Shown: positions 24,768 through 36,689, numbered from the stretch's first letter. The stretch is 64,000 nucleotides of DNA from Turnera subulata (GCA_028386065.3 JAKUCV010001424.1:1-64000); one strand, 5' to 3'. Notes: generated by a model from the sequence alone, not told the origin. Numbers and translations are program-made.

Positions 24768-25018
24768 TGGGTTCTCCATGGATCGTGTCCGTCATTGATT
24801 ATAAAGTCATTGTCAATGGCGCCACCGAGGAATGGGCCCTCACCCTCCTCATGAAGCTCAACCCCCTCTTCTCCTCCCTCTTCCTCGACGATATCGCCAA
24901 CACCACTGGTGTTTAATATTAAAAAAAAAAAACACCACTGTTGTTGCTGCCGTTAGCCTCATCAATACCAACCACATCTTGGTATATGCATCCTTAAGAG
25001 AATCATGCCTATCATCTA
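24767..25018 (+). pseudogene. Malate dehydrogenase N-terminal fragment
   Basis: Translation from 24767 gives MGSPWIVSVIDYKVIVNGAT, then LLMKLNPLFSSLFLDDIANT. This aligns with the mitochondrial/glyoxysomal NAD-MDH start (KVAVLGAAGG, then LLMKLNPLVS.L.LYDIA.T, recalled family consensus). The frame stops in a 22-bp micro-insertion (24909-24930). Past it the family-like VVAAVSLINTN resumes in frame. The nucleotide-binding glycine loop is degraded (GATEEW for GAAGGI), and the rest is cut off at 25018 by an LTR-like element. It is a dead fragment; the parent MDH type is uncertain. Confidence 0.75.
24909..24930 (+). mobile_element. 22-bp micro-insertion in the MDH pseudogene
   Basis: GTGTTTAATATT plus ten A lie between exact 10-bp repeats AACACCACTG at 24899-24908 and 24931-24940. 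Deleting the insert and one repeat restores the MDH-like frame, which supports insertion rather than chance. Confidence 0.8.
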
Positions 25019-27124
25019 TGAAACAACCTGACCCGAATTTACCGCTAGTCACAGTAAACACGAGGCCATCTTATTATTACAGGATTAACAACGTCCAAGT
25101 CACACAATAAAGACAAACCCAAGCATAGCTTAAGATAACAAACCACACACACATCACCCGAGCACGGGGTAATTATTATACATACAGTCTCATCAATATC
25201 CAACAAAAACAAGAAACACACAACAGCAGCGGAAGACTTGAAATAACAACAGCACACCACAATGATAAGATGCAGCGGAGTATGGATCCGGATCTGGCAG
25301 AGGGTACGCCGCAGCTTGCCTGGCACGTTCCTGTACTAAAACAAATCAATCTACGCGACCGAGTCACGTAGGCGAGGGGTGAGTCCGAAGTGCTCACCGG
25401 GTAAAATCCACAAGTAATAATTAATATACAAGCAACCATTATAACCAAGTTACCAGAAACAAACAAAATATCACAAGGCAAAACCTTAACTTGATTCAAC
25501 GATTCCCCGGTTATCTTCCTAAGGTCTAACCTGTTAAACTAATCCAATTTTTATTATCAGGGCCCCTATCACAATTTAAATGTTGGTCGTGCCTGGTAGC
25601 CAGGTTAGCTAACCCCAGGGTACTCCCCGTAAAACCAAAATATCTCAAATCACAATATCTCAAAAACCGAGTCCCGCAGTCCTCGGTCGGGAGTCCCGCA
25701 GTCCTCCCTATTATAAATCAAGTCATAACTCAATACACAAGTGGACTACCATCTGGCCGTACCAACACTTAATTGTGATTATCTAACTGTCTAGGTGATT
25801 CCGTTATTATTACCCTNNNNNNNNNNNNNNNNNNNNNNNNNNNNNNNNNNNNNNNNNNNNNNNNNNNNNNNNNNNNNNNNNNNNNNNNNNNNNNNNNNNN
25901 NNNNNNNNNNNNNNNNNNNNNNNNNNNNNNNNNNNNNNNNNNNNNNNNNNNNNNNNNNNNNNNNNNNNNNNNNNNNNNNNNNNNNNNNNNNNNNNNNNNN
26001 NNNNNNNNNNNNNNNNNNNNNNNNNNNNNNNNNNNNNNNNNNNNNNNNNNNNNNNNNNNNNNNNNNNNNNNNNNNNNNNNNNNNNNNNNNNNNNNNNNNN
26101 NNNNNNNNNNNNNNNNNNNNNNNNNNNNNNNNNNNNNNNNNNNNNNNNNNNNNNNNNNNNNNNNNNNNNNNNNNNNNNGTCAGATCCAATCTCATACCCG
26201 GGTTGGCTTGACCCGCGAGCTCCTCATCCGGGTCGTCCTACTTCGTTCTGCTCACCTATCAGGCGGCGGCGGCGACGGCTGACGAGGGCGACGCTGGCTT
26301 CTGTTCGGCGAGGCGGCGCGCTGCAGGTTCGGTGAGGACGGCGGTTCGAGCAGGCGGCAGAGACGAAGTGACCGGTGATGCTCCTTGGCTCGGTCGCGTG
26401 GCTGTCGGTGGAGTGAAGGAGAAAGGTTGCGGCGACGGCGTGAGCGGGTCCTGGTGGTAGCGACGGAGGCGCGAGAAGGAGAAGGGGAAACGGGAGGTGC
26501 TGCGCGCGGTGGTGGCGGTCGGCGGTGCGGCGGCAGTGGCAGTGAGGAGGCTGGTGTGGGTCGACGTTTAGGCAGCAGATGGGTTGTCTAATTTCTTTTT
26601 TTTTTTTAAATATATATATGTATATGTGTTTATACTTAAGGAAACTGAATGTGTGAAATTGGACAGGGTGGTAAGGGATTTCTTGCTGGGTCGTCGGTGG
26701 CTAGTCTGTGGGTTGCAGGTGCAGCATTTTTTATACAAAATTAGAGAAGAGAAATGACAAATATTGTTGGCAGACAAAGTGAAGAAAAATCTTCCAATTA
26801 TTGGTGAATTATTGGGTTTCCTGTGGGTGCATGATTGCAGAAAAATCAGGTCCACTAAAAGACTTCTTTGCCCTTCTAGTTTCCTTTAGGTTTTGTTTTA
26901 ACCTAGGGGCATTTTCGTTTTTTCGCACTTTTACCAATCCGGAAAATTCTACCTCGTCCCGGAAATTCCGTAAAAATATCCGGGGTATGAATCGAGTCTC
27001 GGAATTAGAATCCGATGCTCGGTTCTCCATGAAATAATTACTAAAGGTTAATTCCTTCCGGTAAATCACTATGCAAAGGAATTACGGTCGCGGTAAAAAC
27101 GAAAAATTTACCTGGGTCGTTACA
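25019..27124. mobile_element. LTR-like element (solo LTR type), 2.1 kb with a gap
   Basis: It begins TGAAACAACCTGACCC and ends CTGGGTCGTTACA (TG...CA ends). The exact 5-bp duplication ATCTA flanks it at 25014-25018 and 27125-27129. Its ends match the element at 33166-39117. It has no protein domain and no second LTR, so a solo LTR of a Ty3/gypsy-like family is the best reading. The interior is GC-rich at 26240-26570. A run of N hides part of it, so the true length is uncertain. Confidence 0.75.
25817..26178. other. Assembly gap (362 N)
   Basis: A run of N inside the LTR-like element; nothing can be said about the hidden bases. Confidence 0.99.
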
Positions 27125-27828
27125 ATCTACACACAAAAGAAAGAAAAAAAAAATCCACGCTAAACTAACTAACCCAACAAATAATTTAATTGGCATCGAG
27201 ATTATTTGTAAAACGAAGAAAAAAATTAAAAGAGCAGAAAAATAAACGCCCGCGAGGCGACCAAATCCCTCCACTTGGTCAGCGAGAGGGTAGAGGTGCA
27301 ATCAAACACGGTGTGAGGTGGCGGCCGATGGTGGTGGCAGATAATTATAAGGAGTAGTGAGGGCTTGTCGAGGAATCCCTCCCTCGCTCCTTCTTTTTTG
27401 ATGAAAATATTTTTTTGTAAAACTAAATCTTATATTATATACTTATAAGGTATAGATTTGTTTTTAAAACAAGATTTTGAGGTAGGTGGAAGGCATTTAA
27501 CACCCGAGCAACAACTATGTTAAAAAGAAAGAAAACAACTAGGAAAAGGACTACATCATGTGAAATAATGCATTTGTGACTAGAACACATAAAATTAGAG
27601 GAAACTTTAGATGAAACACGTTAGTAACTGTTTAATTATATAGTATATAGAATTCGCAATTCATCATGATGAAACAAAAGCAACGCATTTAATTAGAAAA
27701 TGAGTTGATTTTGGAGGAGGAGAGGGTTTGGTTAATCACTTGTTTGGCAAGTTGGGCGTTGCAGTACCCAGAAAAAAAAAAAAAAAAAAGATGGTCATCG
27801 TTCTACAGAGCAAATGAGTGATGACATG

Positions 27829-27970
27829 AAAAAAAAAAACTACTATGCTACGCGGATGGTATAGCCACGAGTAATTTCATAACTAATTTTAGGGTTTCTT
27901 TTACCTATTTTTAGGGAAATAAATTTTCTTAATTTTTTTACTTTAAGAATTTTTATTAATTATGGTATTA
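27829..27970. mobile_element. 142-bp insertion with 10-bp target duplication
   Basis: Flanked by exact TGATGACATG at 27819-27828 and 27971-27980. The corresponding site in copy C (about 28588) has a single TATATGACATATTTAAAATTC and no insert. It starts with an A run and shows no terminal inverted repeat or pol III boxes, so its class is unknown. Confidence 0.65.
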
Positions 27971-28018
27971 TGATGACATGTTTAAAATTCTCCTCTCCAA
28001 CGAGACATCTGCAGCCAT

Positions 28019-28164
28019 CGACCTCTTGGTCGGGTTGGCATCAAGTCCTCCGGTCACGGAGGCCACCCGGGTTCGAGTCCGGATGCGGGTGTTTAGAATT
28101 TATTTGGGTTAGGATGAGGTAGGGGTAGTTTAGGTGCCTCTGGCTTTGTAATTGACCAAAAAAA
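28019..28164 (+). mobile_element. tRNA-derived SINE with 19-bp target duplications
   Basis: About 146 bp, with a pol III B-box GGTTCGAGTCC near 28072 and an upstream A-box-like TTGGCATCAAGTCC, ending in an A run. It is flanked by perfect 19-bp repeats ACGAGACATCTGCAGCCAT at 28000-28018 and 28165-28183. The perfect duplications suggest recent insertion. Confidence 0.92.
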
Positions 28165-28240
28165 ACGAGACATCTGCAGCCATGTACATAAAAAAGGGAA
28201 CATTTGCTATAATTCATGGGAGTTTATGCAAGACTAATGA

Positions 28241-28690
28241 GCTGAGCAACAACTCTGTGAAAAAGAGAGAAAACAACTACGAAAAGGACTGCGTCATGTG
28301 AAAGTAATGCATTTAAAACAAGAGCATATAAAATTAAGAGGAAACTTTAGATGAAACATGTTTGTATTTTTATAGTTACATAGCATATAGAATTCACAGT
28401 TCATTACGATGAAACGAAAGCAAGCCATGTATTACTGGATAATTAGTTTTTTTTTTTTTTTTGAGAACCTACTGGATAATTAGTTGATTTTAGGTGAAGA
28501 GAACAATCACTTGTCTGGCAAGTTGGGCTTGCAATTTTGACTAAATAAAGATCGGTCATCGTTACACAAATTGCAAATGAGTTGTATATGACATATTTAA
28601 AATTCTCCTCTCCAATGAAGCGTCGATCTGCGGCCATGTACCAAAACAAAGGAACATTTGCTGAAAATTCGTTGGAGTTTATGCAAATCC
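28241..28690. repeat. Copy C of the three-copy local segment
   Basis: Follows copy B directly and shares its blocks through CCATGTAC.AAA..AAAGGAACATTTG and GGAGTTTATGCAA. It carries the micro-insertion 28447-28469. Confidence 0.8.
28447..28469 (-). mobile_element. 23-bp micro-insertion with 14-bp target duplication
   Basis: Sixteen T plus GAGAACC (minus strand: GGTTCTC plus A run) lie between exact copies of TACTGGATAATTAG at 28433-28446 and 28470-28483. Copy B of the segment has only one such stretch before TTGATTTT. Confidence 0.82.
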
Positions 28691-28934
28691 GGCCACTTCA
28701 TGCCCCCAAGAAATGAGTTTTTACCTTTTTTATCATCTGGCCAAAACTCCACACGAGATGGAAGAATACTCTACCCTCTCCTAAGTGACAGAAAACATCT
28801 AAAAATGAGAAAAGACAAACCTTAGAATGGACGTTTTGACAAATGAAATGAAACTAAACGTAACAGAATATTGTGCGTGGCTCCGAAGTCTTTGGAATTC
28901 TCTAAAATTTGAGCACTAGGGTTTTAGACAACTT

Positions 28935-30084
28935 TTGCCTCCCATGGGAGCGTCGACATGGCGACGGCTTCCACGGCTCAAGGGGGGCCGCCAAAGCCGT
29001 TGGATCCCTCTTTTGGTGTATCTACTGGGACAGGGTTCTCGTCCTTCTTTTAAGGACAAGCTCTTGTACTGGCGCACGGAGGTGTCGCCTTATAGGGCTG
29101 ATGATGGATTTCAACTGGGGCCCGATGACATACGGGTGGAGATGAAGGATTCTGGTCCTTCGATTCAGTTCTTTGAGAGATTCAGGTAGAATATCGCCTG
29201 TCCATGGGCCTTCTCTATTATTACTAAAGTTCTAGGCAGGAGATTTAGGTATCGGGTTATCTGTGCTAAAGTGGCATCCTTGTGGAAACCTCATGGAGGA
29301 TTTCAAGTCATCGACCTCACAAATGACTATTATTTGGTCCGTTTTGAGAAGAGGGAAGACTATACTAGGGTTTTGGCTGAAGGACCATGGACAATACAAG
29401 GGTCATCCCTTACGGTTCAGTCCTGGCAGCCGGGTTTTGATGCGTCTAAGGAGCCCATGAGAACGGTGGTCTGGCTGCAGATTTCGAAGCTTCCAGTGGA
29501 GTGGTACTGGCAAGATATATTGAGTGCACTTGTGCAACAGATTGGAAAACCAATCCGGATTGACATTAACACACTCCATGCGGAAAGAGCGAAGTTTGCT
29601 CGTTTGGCCATTGAAGTTAAATTTATAAAGCCGTTATTGGGCAAAGTGGAGATTGAGGGACAGTAGTTCGAAGTTTGTTACGAAGATATTCCAGATGTAT
29701 GCTTCCTTTGTGGCGTGGTGGGGCATCTGGCCTCGCATTGCTCATTGGCCAAGCGAGTGGCGCCACTGGAGGACGAAGGTGACTATGCAACAGTCTCCTC
29801 CGTCTGTGGAGGTGACTACAATGATTCCGCCTGTTATACCACCTCCTCCTAGAGAGGAGATGGAAAAGTTTGGTTCATGGATGAAAGTGACGAGACAGCC
29901 ACGGGCTCCAACTCAACGTGATAAATCTAAAGGTGGCGGGGCACGAATTGCGGCAAATTTGTTTGAGTTGGGTTCGGCTACAGCTTTACTCAATGAGGTT
30001 ATGTGTGATGCTCCTGAGGTGCCCTCTTCCTCTATCTCTGTTGGTTCTGTGATCTTTAAAGCTCCGGTTATAGACCAGGTATAG
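28935..30084 (+). pseudogene. LINE ORF1 (DUF4283 plus CCHC zinc knuckle), broken
   Basis: One frame gives a DUF4283-type domain (blocks ITKVLGRRFRYRVIC, ASLWKPHGGFQVIDL and DYYLVRFEKREDY). It continues to a zinc knuckle CFLCGVVGHLASHC (29696-29737, spacing C-x2-C-x4-H-x4-C). In-frame TAGs at 29187-29189 and 29664-29666 break it. A frameshift near 29800 moves the proline-rich tail (VIPPPPREEMEKFGSW) to another frame, ending at 30084. The domain order is the standard ORF1 of plant L1-like elements, an RNA-binding protein. Confidence 0.85.
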
Positions 30085-30596
30085 TTTGTGAAAAAGAAGG
30101 GTCCAGTGCATAAATCTAAGGGTAAGCAGACAGGTGAAGTTAAAGCTACGGGTTCTTACTCAGATTCTAGGGGGTCGAAGGTGCGTGATGAGGTATTGAT
30201 TTGGAGAAGCTTAAGTATCGCTTTCTTAACCTAAGGGCATGCATGGCCATGCAAAGCTAGTGATTGTTTCTGAAGGATTGTCTTGTGGGGATGACGTGAT
30301 GGATTTTCAAGAAGAGGCTGCAGACAGTGTCCCACCATCTTTGAAGCGTAAGGGTCAAAATCCGAAAGTGGTTCCCATGGGTGATTTGGCTCCTCTTGAA
30401 GCTGGGATTCCCAAGCAGCTTCGCAAGGCTAATGTGCCTTTAATGGACCCGAAACTAGCTAATGTTTCCGCACCAGCTGATGTTAAAACTATAGGGGGAT
30501 GTGTATGTACATGGTAATAAGGTCTGGTCGGAGGTATCTGGACCCTCGAAGGTGGGGAGTAGCAGTTTGGTAGTGGATTTTCCTCTAACTTTTAAT

Positions 30597-31330
30597 GGAT
30601 AGTTTGAATTATTTGTCATGGAATTGCCAAGGAGCAAAGAGCGAGTTGTTCTCGAGCTCCTTCAGGGATATTGTTTAGTAACATAAAGTTCATTTAGCCG
30701 TTATTTTGGAACCAAGGATTAGCGGTACTACAACAGAGCGTGTTATTCGCTTGATAGGATTTTGGGGTTGGGTGCGCGAGGATGCCCGTGGTTTGCTAGT
30801 GGGATTTGGGTTTTATGGAGGCCTGAGTTTCTTACTGTGTCTGTGGAGCAGAGGTTCACACAATTTCTTCATGTTCGGGTTCCTGCGCATGGGAAGGCAC
30901 CTTTCCTTCTTACTGTTGTCTATGCTAGTCCTTCGGAGAGTAGTTAGAGTGCTTTGTGGCCAAGATTAGTCTCATTTAGTGCCCGGATATAGGAATCTTG
31001 GGTACTCATGGGGGATTTTAATGTTACTGCTAACCCTGATGAGATGCAAGGGGAGTGACTATACAACTTAATAGGTTGGCGCTATTTCGAGATTGGATGG
31101 AGGAGTGTGGGCTCACAGATTTGGGGTTTAAAGGATCCCATTTCACTTGGTTTCGGGGTATTCTTTACAAAAGACTGGATAGGATGCTAGCAAATGATAG
31201 CTGGCGGGTTGCTTTGATGATGCTTCGGTTTTCCATCTTCCGCGGGTCAAATCAGATCATAGGCCTTTGTTACTTCGGAATTGACGCATAGTCAGGGTTT
31301 GGGATCTCCTCGTCCGTTCAGATTTCAGGC
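30597..31330 (+). pseudogene. LINE ORF2 endonuclease region, broken
   Basis: The start LNYLSWNCQGA, a middle FLLTVVYASPSE and the block VLMGDFNVTANPDEM (about 31003-31047) are the conserved exonuclease-endonuclease-phosphatase motifs of LINE ORF2. ECGLTDLGFKGSHFTWFRG (about 31103-31158) follows. Several stops and frame changes interrupt. The domain nicks target DNA in the active family. Confidence 0.85.
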
Positions 31331-31739
31331 GGCATGGCTTACTCATTCACAGTTTTCTAGTTTGGTCCGAGATGCATGGCAATATAGTGGCAATATGGTT
31401 GATACAATCTCTAATTTCCAAGAGGCTGTTCAGTTCTGGAATAAGCAATGCTTTGGTAATGTCCTTTATCAAAAATGACGTTTGCTCCAACGTCTCCGAG
31501 GGGTGTAATATGGCCTTTGGATCGTCAGCCAAATCGATACTTGCGGTATTTGGACTCCAAGCTGCACTTGGAATATGAACAAATCCTTGTTCATTAGGAG
31601 CTGGTGTGGATGCAAAAGTCATGGTGTAAATGGCTACAGCATGGGGATCGCAATACTCACTTTTTTCACTTGACTACTAAGGTGCGAAGAAGAAGAACCG
31701 AATAAAGGCTCTTAAGTCTGATCAAGGGCACTGGATTTT

Positions 31740-33165
31740 TGATTTGCGATGTCTCCAACGGATGGTTGTGCAGTTTTTTTCTCATTTGTATGCGGAGGAG
31801 GGAGTTCAGGACTTGCCGCCCTTACCAGAAGGTTTTCCGAAAGTGGCTGTAAGTTTGTTAGCAGGTTTGAATACGGAGGTTACCTTGGAGGAAGTACGGC
31901 GGGCTGTTTTTGATATGGGGGCTTTGAAGGCTCTAGGTCTGGATGGATTGCATGCTTTTTTTTATCAGAGCCAATGGGGTTTGATTGCTGACGATGTCCT
32001 TCATTTTGTGCAGGAGGCCTTTACTTATCAGAGACTGGACCCTAGAGTGAATGATACCCTTATTGTGCTCAAACCTAAAGTGGATCATCCATCGCATATT
32101 TCACAATTTCGACCTATTAGCCTTTGTAATGTCGCATATAAGATAATTACAAAGTTACTCACTTCTCGGTTCAAGCGTGTGATGGATCATTTGGTGGGTC
32201 CAGAGCAGAGTAGTTTTGTTCCTGGTAGCCATATAACTGATAATATTATAATCGCATAGGAAGTCATACACTCAATGAAGAATCAGAATAGTGGTCCTGG
32301 CTAGATGGCTTTGAAGATTGATCTGGAGAAGGCCTATGATAAGATTCGATGGAGTTTTTTAGAGGAAACTTTATTACTGTCCCGGGTGCGGGCTCCTATA
32401 GTCAAAATTATTTTGGAATGTATTTCTACTTCTGGGATGAGGATCCTTTGGAATGGGAGTCCTATTAATGTTTTTTGTCCTTTCCGAGGGGTTTGGTAGG
32501 GTAATCCTTTGTCTCCCTATCTATTTGTGTTATGCATGGAAAGACTGGGGCATATTATTTCTAATCGGGTGCGTATGGGTACATGGAGATCGATTTATTT
32601 TGGTGGGGATGGTCTTCTCTTGTCCCATCTATTCTTCGTTGATGATTTTCTTTTATTTGGAAAGGCCTCAGTTGATCAGGCTTTGTATATGATGGAATGT
32701 TTGGATTTATTTTATGTGGGGTTTGGCCAGCAAGTGAGCCGTCCAAAGTCTAAATTATTTGCTTTAAGAATGTTCTTGATGAGGTGGGTGATCATCTTAG
32801 TGGTGTGTGCAATATTCCAAGGACTGTGAATCTTGGAAAGCATTTGGGAGTTCCATTACTCCATTATCGGGTCACACGACTCACTTAAGAAGATTTTGAC
32901 AAAAGTATCCTATCGTTTGAGTAGGTGGAAAGCACGCTCTTTGACCTTGGCTGGCCGTATAACATTGGTTAAGTCGATGTTTACCTCCCTACCGACCTTT
33001 ACTATGCAAACAGCTCGGCTACCAAAGAGTATTTGCTAAGATTTGGATGCAAAGTGTAGACATTTCATTCGGGGTAGTTCGGCAGAATGTAGGAAAGTAC
33101 ATTTGGTCAATTGGGATACCATTACCCAACCTAAGGAGCTAGGTGGACGTGGAATTCAGCTGGCT
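31740..33165 (+). pseudogene. LINE ORF2 reverse transcriptase, broken
   Basis: Visible motifs in order are FRPISLCNVAYKIITKLL, SSFVPGSHITDNIIIA, MALKIDLEKAYDKIRW, GNPLSPYLFVLCMERL and the catalytic FVDD (about 32635-32646; most plant LINEs have FADD). TAG stops at 32257-32259, 32302-32304 and 32497-32499 replace residues normally encoded by CAG, TGG and CAG. The frame is cut after GRGIQLA at 33165 by the LTR-like element and resumes at 39123. Confidence 0.88.
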
Positions 33166-33685
33166 TGAAACACCCCGACCCAAATTTACCCAATACACAG
33201 TAATTACCAAACAACAGTGCCGACACGTGGCACAAACAGTAAATACAACAGGAAAATTTGGCCCAATGATAATATCATGTCACTCGACCTCGGGTACAAT
33301 AGTATCAATAGCAAAGCGGAAGTAATTTTAATAATTACAGCGAAAGTATGAATCGACTCGATGCAAACTATGGATCCAGATCCGTCAGAGGAGATGTCGC
33401 AGCCTGCCATGATGCATACCTGCATAAAGAACAACGTAGCCTGCTGATGGGGCAGGTGAGGGGTGAGATTCTTCATAATCTCACCGACACATAACTCATG
33501 ATGAACAACATAGCATATACTTAACAGTCAAGAGTACTTCAATACAGCATACGAGTAGTGAAACAGAACACTGAACAAATACAGTCATAAAGAACAATGC
33601 GGACTATGCAAATGTCCACCCCATCGACTATGCAATGCACTGACCATCTAACACCTCACAAACTGTACAATACACTAGTGCCCAA

Positions 33686-35677
33686 CCAGGACACCTCAAC
33701 TCTACTACATATTGGGTAACCGACCCAGTCTCAACAGACTATACAACATATACTCTAGATCTGACAGACTTACTCAACAGAGGTTCCTCATCGTATGATA
33801 ACATACCGTTACTGTGCTTGCCGATCATCTAACCCGGTACCAAAATAATCTCAAAATCACGTGAACCTCGCTTACCGGGTAGCCGGCAACCTGCACGGAC
33901 CATACCCAATCAACATCATAAACCGGTCCCCGAGTAGAATCACAACACAACACGGCATCAGTAGCCACCACAACAACTCGTAACCACAACAACAACAATT
34001 CTCATTAATCTCGATCTCTGGGTATCGACATACCCTTAAAAATAACATTCATCCAATTGTCGACCACAGCCGACAACCAACATATCTCAATATCCGATCA
34101 AAAATGGCAAGTGATACTCATCTGACAATTATCAAAAGAAACCGACAACAAACAAAGGACAACTAGCAACCGATGCCAACAATATTAGACTACCCACGAC
34201 CAACGACAGCAACTAACACCCGCAAACCGGCAACCTATGTCGACCACGGTCAACCGACTATACTGAGGACTGACAACCTCCCAAGGTATGATCATGAGAC
34301 ATCATGTAAATGAACATATCACATCACAGCCCATCAAAGCAATCTCAGCCCAGGACACCTCAACTCTACTACATATTGGGTAACAGACCCAGTCTCAACA
34401 GACTATACAACACATACTCTAGATCTGACAGACTTACTCAACAGAGGTTCCTCATCGTATGATAACATACCGCTACTGTTCTTGCCGATCATCTAACTCG
34501 GTACCAAAACAATCTCAAAATCACGTGAGCCTCGCTCACCGGGTAACCGGCAACCTGCACGGACCATACCCAATCAACATCACAAACCGGTCCCCGGGTA
34601 GAATCACAACACAACACGGCATCAGTAGTCACCACAGCAACTCGTAACCACAACAACAACAATTCTCATTAGTCTCGATCTCTGGGTATCGACATACCCT
34701 TAAAAATAACAATCATCCAATCGTCGACCACAACCGACAACCAACATATCTCAATATCTAATCAAAAACGGCAAGTGATACTCATATGACAATTATCAAA
34801 AGAAACCGACAACAAACAAAGGACAACTGGCAACCGATGCCAACAACATTAGACTACCCACGACCAACGACAGCAACTAACACCCACAAACCGACAACCT
34901 ATGCCGACCACAGTCAACCGACTATACTGAGGACTGACAACCTCCCAAGGTATGATCATGAGACATCATGCAAATGAACATATCATATCACAACCCATCA
35001 AAGCAATCTCAGCCCAGGACACCTCAACTCTACTACATATTGGGTAACCGACCCAGTCTCAACAGACTATGCAACACATACTCTAGATCTGATAGACTTA
35101 CTCAACAGAGGTTCCTCATCGTATGATAACATACTGTTACTGTGCTTGCCGATCATCTAACCTGGTACCAAAACAATCTCAAAATCACGTGAGCCTCGCT
35201 CACCGGGTAGCCGGCAACCTGCACGGACCATACCCAATCAACATCACAAACCGGTCCCCGGGTAGAATCACAACACAACACGGCATCAGTAGTCACCACA
35301 GCAAATCGTAACCATAACAACAACAATTCTCATTAATCTCGTTCTCTGGGTATCGACATACCCTTAAAAATAACAATCATCCAATCGTCGACCACAGCCG
35401 ACAACCAACATATCTCAATATCTGATCAAAAACGGCAAGTGATACTCATCTGACAATTATCAAAAGAAACCGACAACAAACAAAGGACAACTGGCAACCG
35501 ATGCCAACAACATTAGACTACCCACGACCAACGACAACAACTAACACCTGCAAATCGGCAACCTATACCGACCACGGTCAACCGACTATACTGAGGACTG
35601 ACAACCTCCCAAGGTATGATCATGAGACATCATGCAAATGAACATATCACATCACAGCCCATCAAAGCAATCTCAGC
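33686..35677. repeat. Three tandem copies of a 664-bp unit
   Basis: Units start at CCAGGACACCTCAACTC at 33686, 34350 and 35014, exactly 664 bp apart, and the third ends near 35677. Differences between units are scattered substitutions only. Each unit includes GGTTCCTCATCGTATGATAA, TCTCTGGGTATCGACATACC and GACAACCTCCCAAGGTATGA. Confidence 0.95.
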
Positions 35678-36642
35678 AACGTACAAATCTTCACAACAAT
35701 TATCACCGAATATCACAAAGATATCAACAACAATAAACCATAAGATGCAATGGAACCTATGTAGTTCCAAGACCAACCATCCCGGCTATCACGGGTGGAA
35801 TGGCGTATATGCAACCTCACCTGATAATCCTTGGAAGCCGACATCCGGTTAAGCCTTGATATTCCTATATTATAACAACAGTAATCACTTATAATGCACA
35901 AACAAGATGATTATGCATGATGTCGGTTAACAGTTATTAGACGGCTTATCAGTTCATTTTATTATTTCCATAGTTCTCTTATTCATTTCTGTGGAGGTTA
36001 CTAATAATCTATTTCCCATCTGTTATACCAATCATATACAACATAAATCAAAACCAAAACCGAGCGTCCAACCCGATATCCCGGCCCTTAGGCCGCTTAT
36101 GACAAGAAGGCATATATACGTACACTTATACGTAGTGTATATTTAAGAAAATATATTTGTAAATAAATCAAGTTACGACCCGTTAAATACTCATAGTCTA
36201 TATGACGTAAATAATTTGTCTTAAAATATTTATTCCCGATTAAATACTAAATACTTATGTGTTTTATAAACAATAATTATAAAATAATGGAAACGATAAA
36301 TACGTCAAAGTGTTATTTAAATAATATATCGGTAATAAAACCGCTAAATGAAAAATATTTCTATCGGTAAGTAATTCACTTAGTCGATCGTATGGTATAA
36401 AATAATTGTATTGTAATGTTGTAAAAGTGATACTTATAATTCATACCGATAATTATAAATTAAATAACAGAGATAATAAAATTAACGAGTGAATGACATA
36501 ACTATTATTATCAAAGTAATACCACTATAAGATATAATGTAGCCATAAAATAATTTGTAGATAATATATGTAATAGAATTTATAAATACATAGTTATTTA
36601 TAGGAAATTATATTTGTAATCAAATTATGACCCATCTATATT

Positions 36643-36644
<2 letters not shown>

Positions 36645-36689
<45 letters not shown>
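36645..36689. repeat. (TA)n microsatellite
   Basis: About 45 bp of uninterrupted TA repeats inside the LTR-like element; a shorter one lies at 36941-36968. Confidence 0.95.

Larger units (their letters stand above)
27505..28240. repeat. Copy B of the three-copy local segment
   Basis: Matches copies A and C in order (GAGCAACAACT, AGGAAACTTTAGATGAAACA, CACTTGTTTGGCAAGTTGGG, TTTAAAATTCTCCTCTCCAA, CCATGTAC). It is enlarged by a 142-bp insertion (27829-27970) and a SINE (28019-28164). It is directly adjacent to copy C, in tandem. Confidence 0.8.

Noticed and set aside
25791..26211. Open frames across the N run
   Set aside because: They exist only because N is unreadable; no residues can be inferred.
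28909..29189. Two overlapping plus-strand frames at the LINE start as separate genes
   Set aside because: One is the LINE ORF1 N-terminus and the other its frame shadow.
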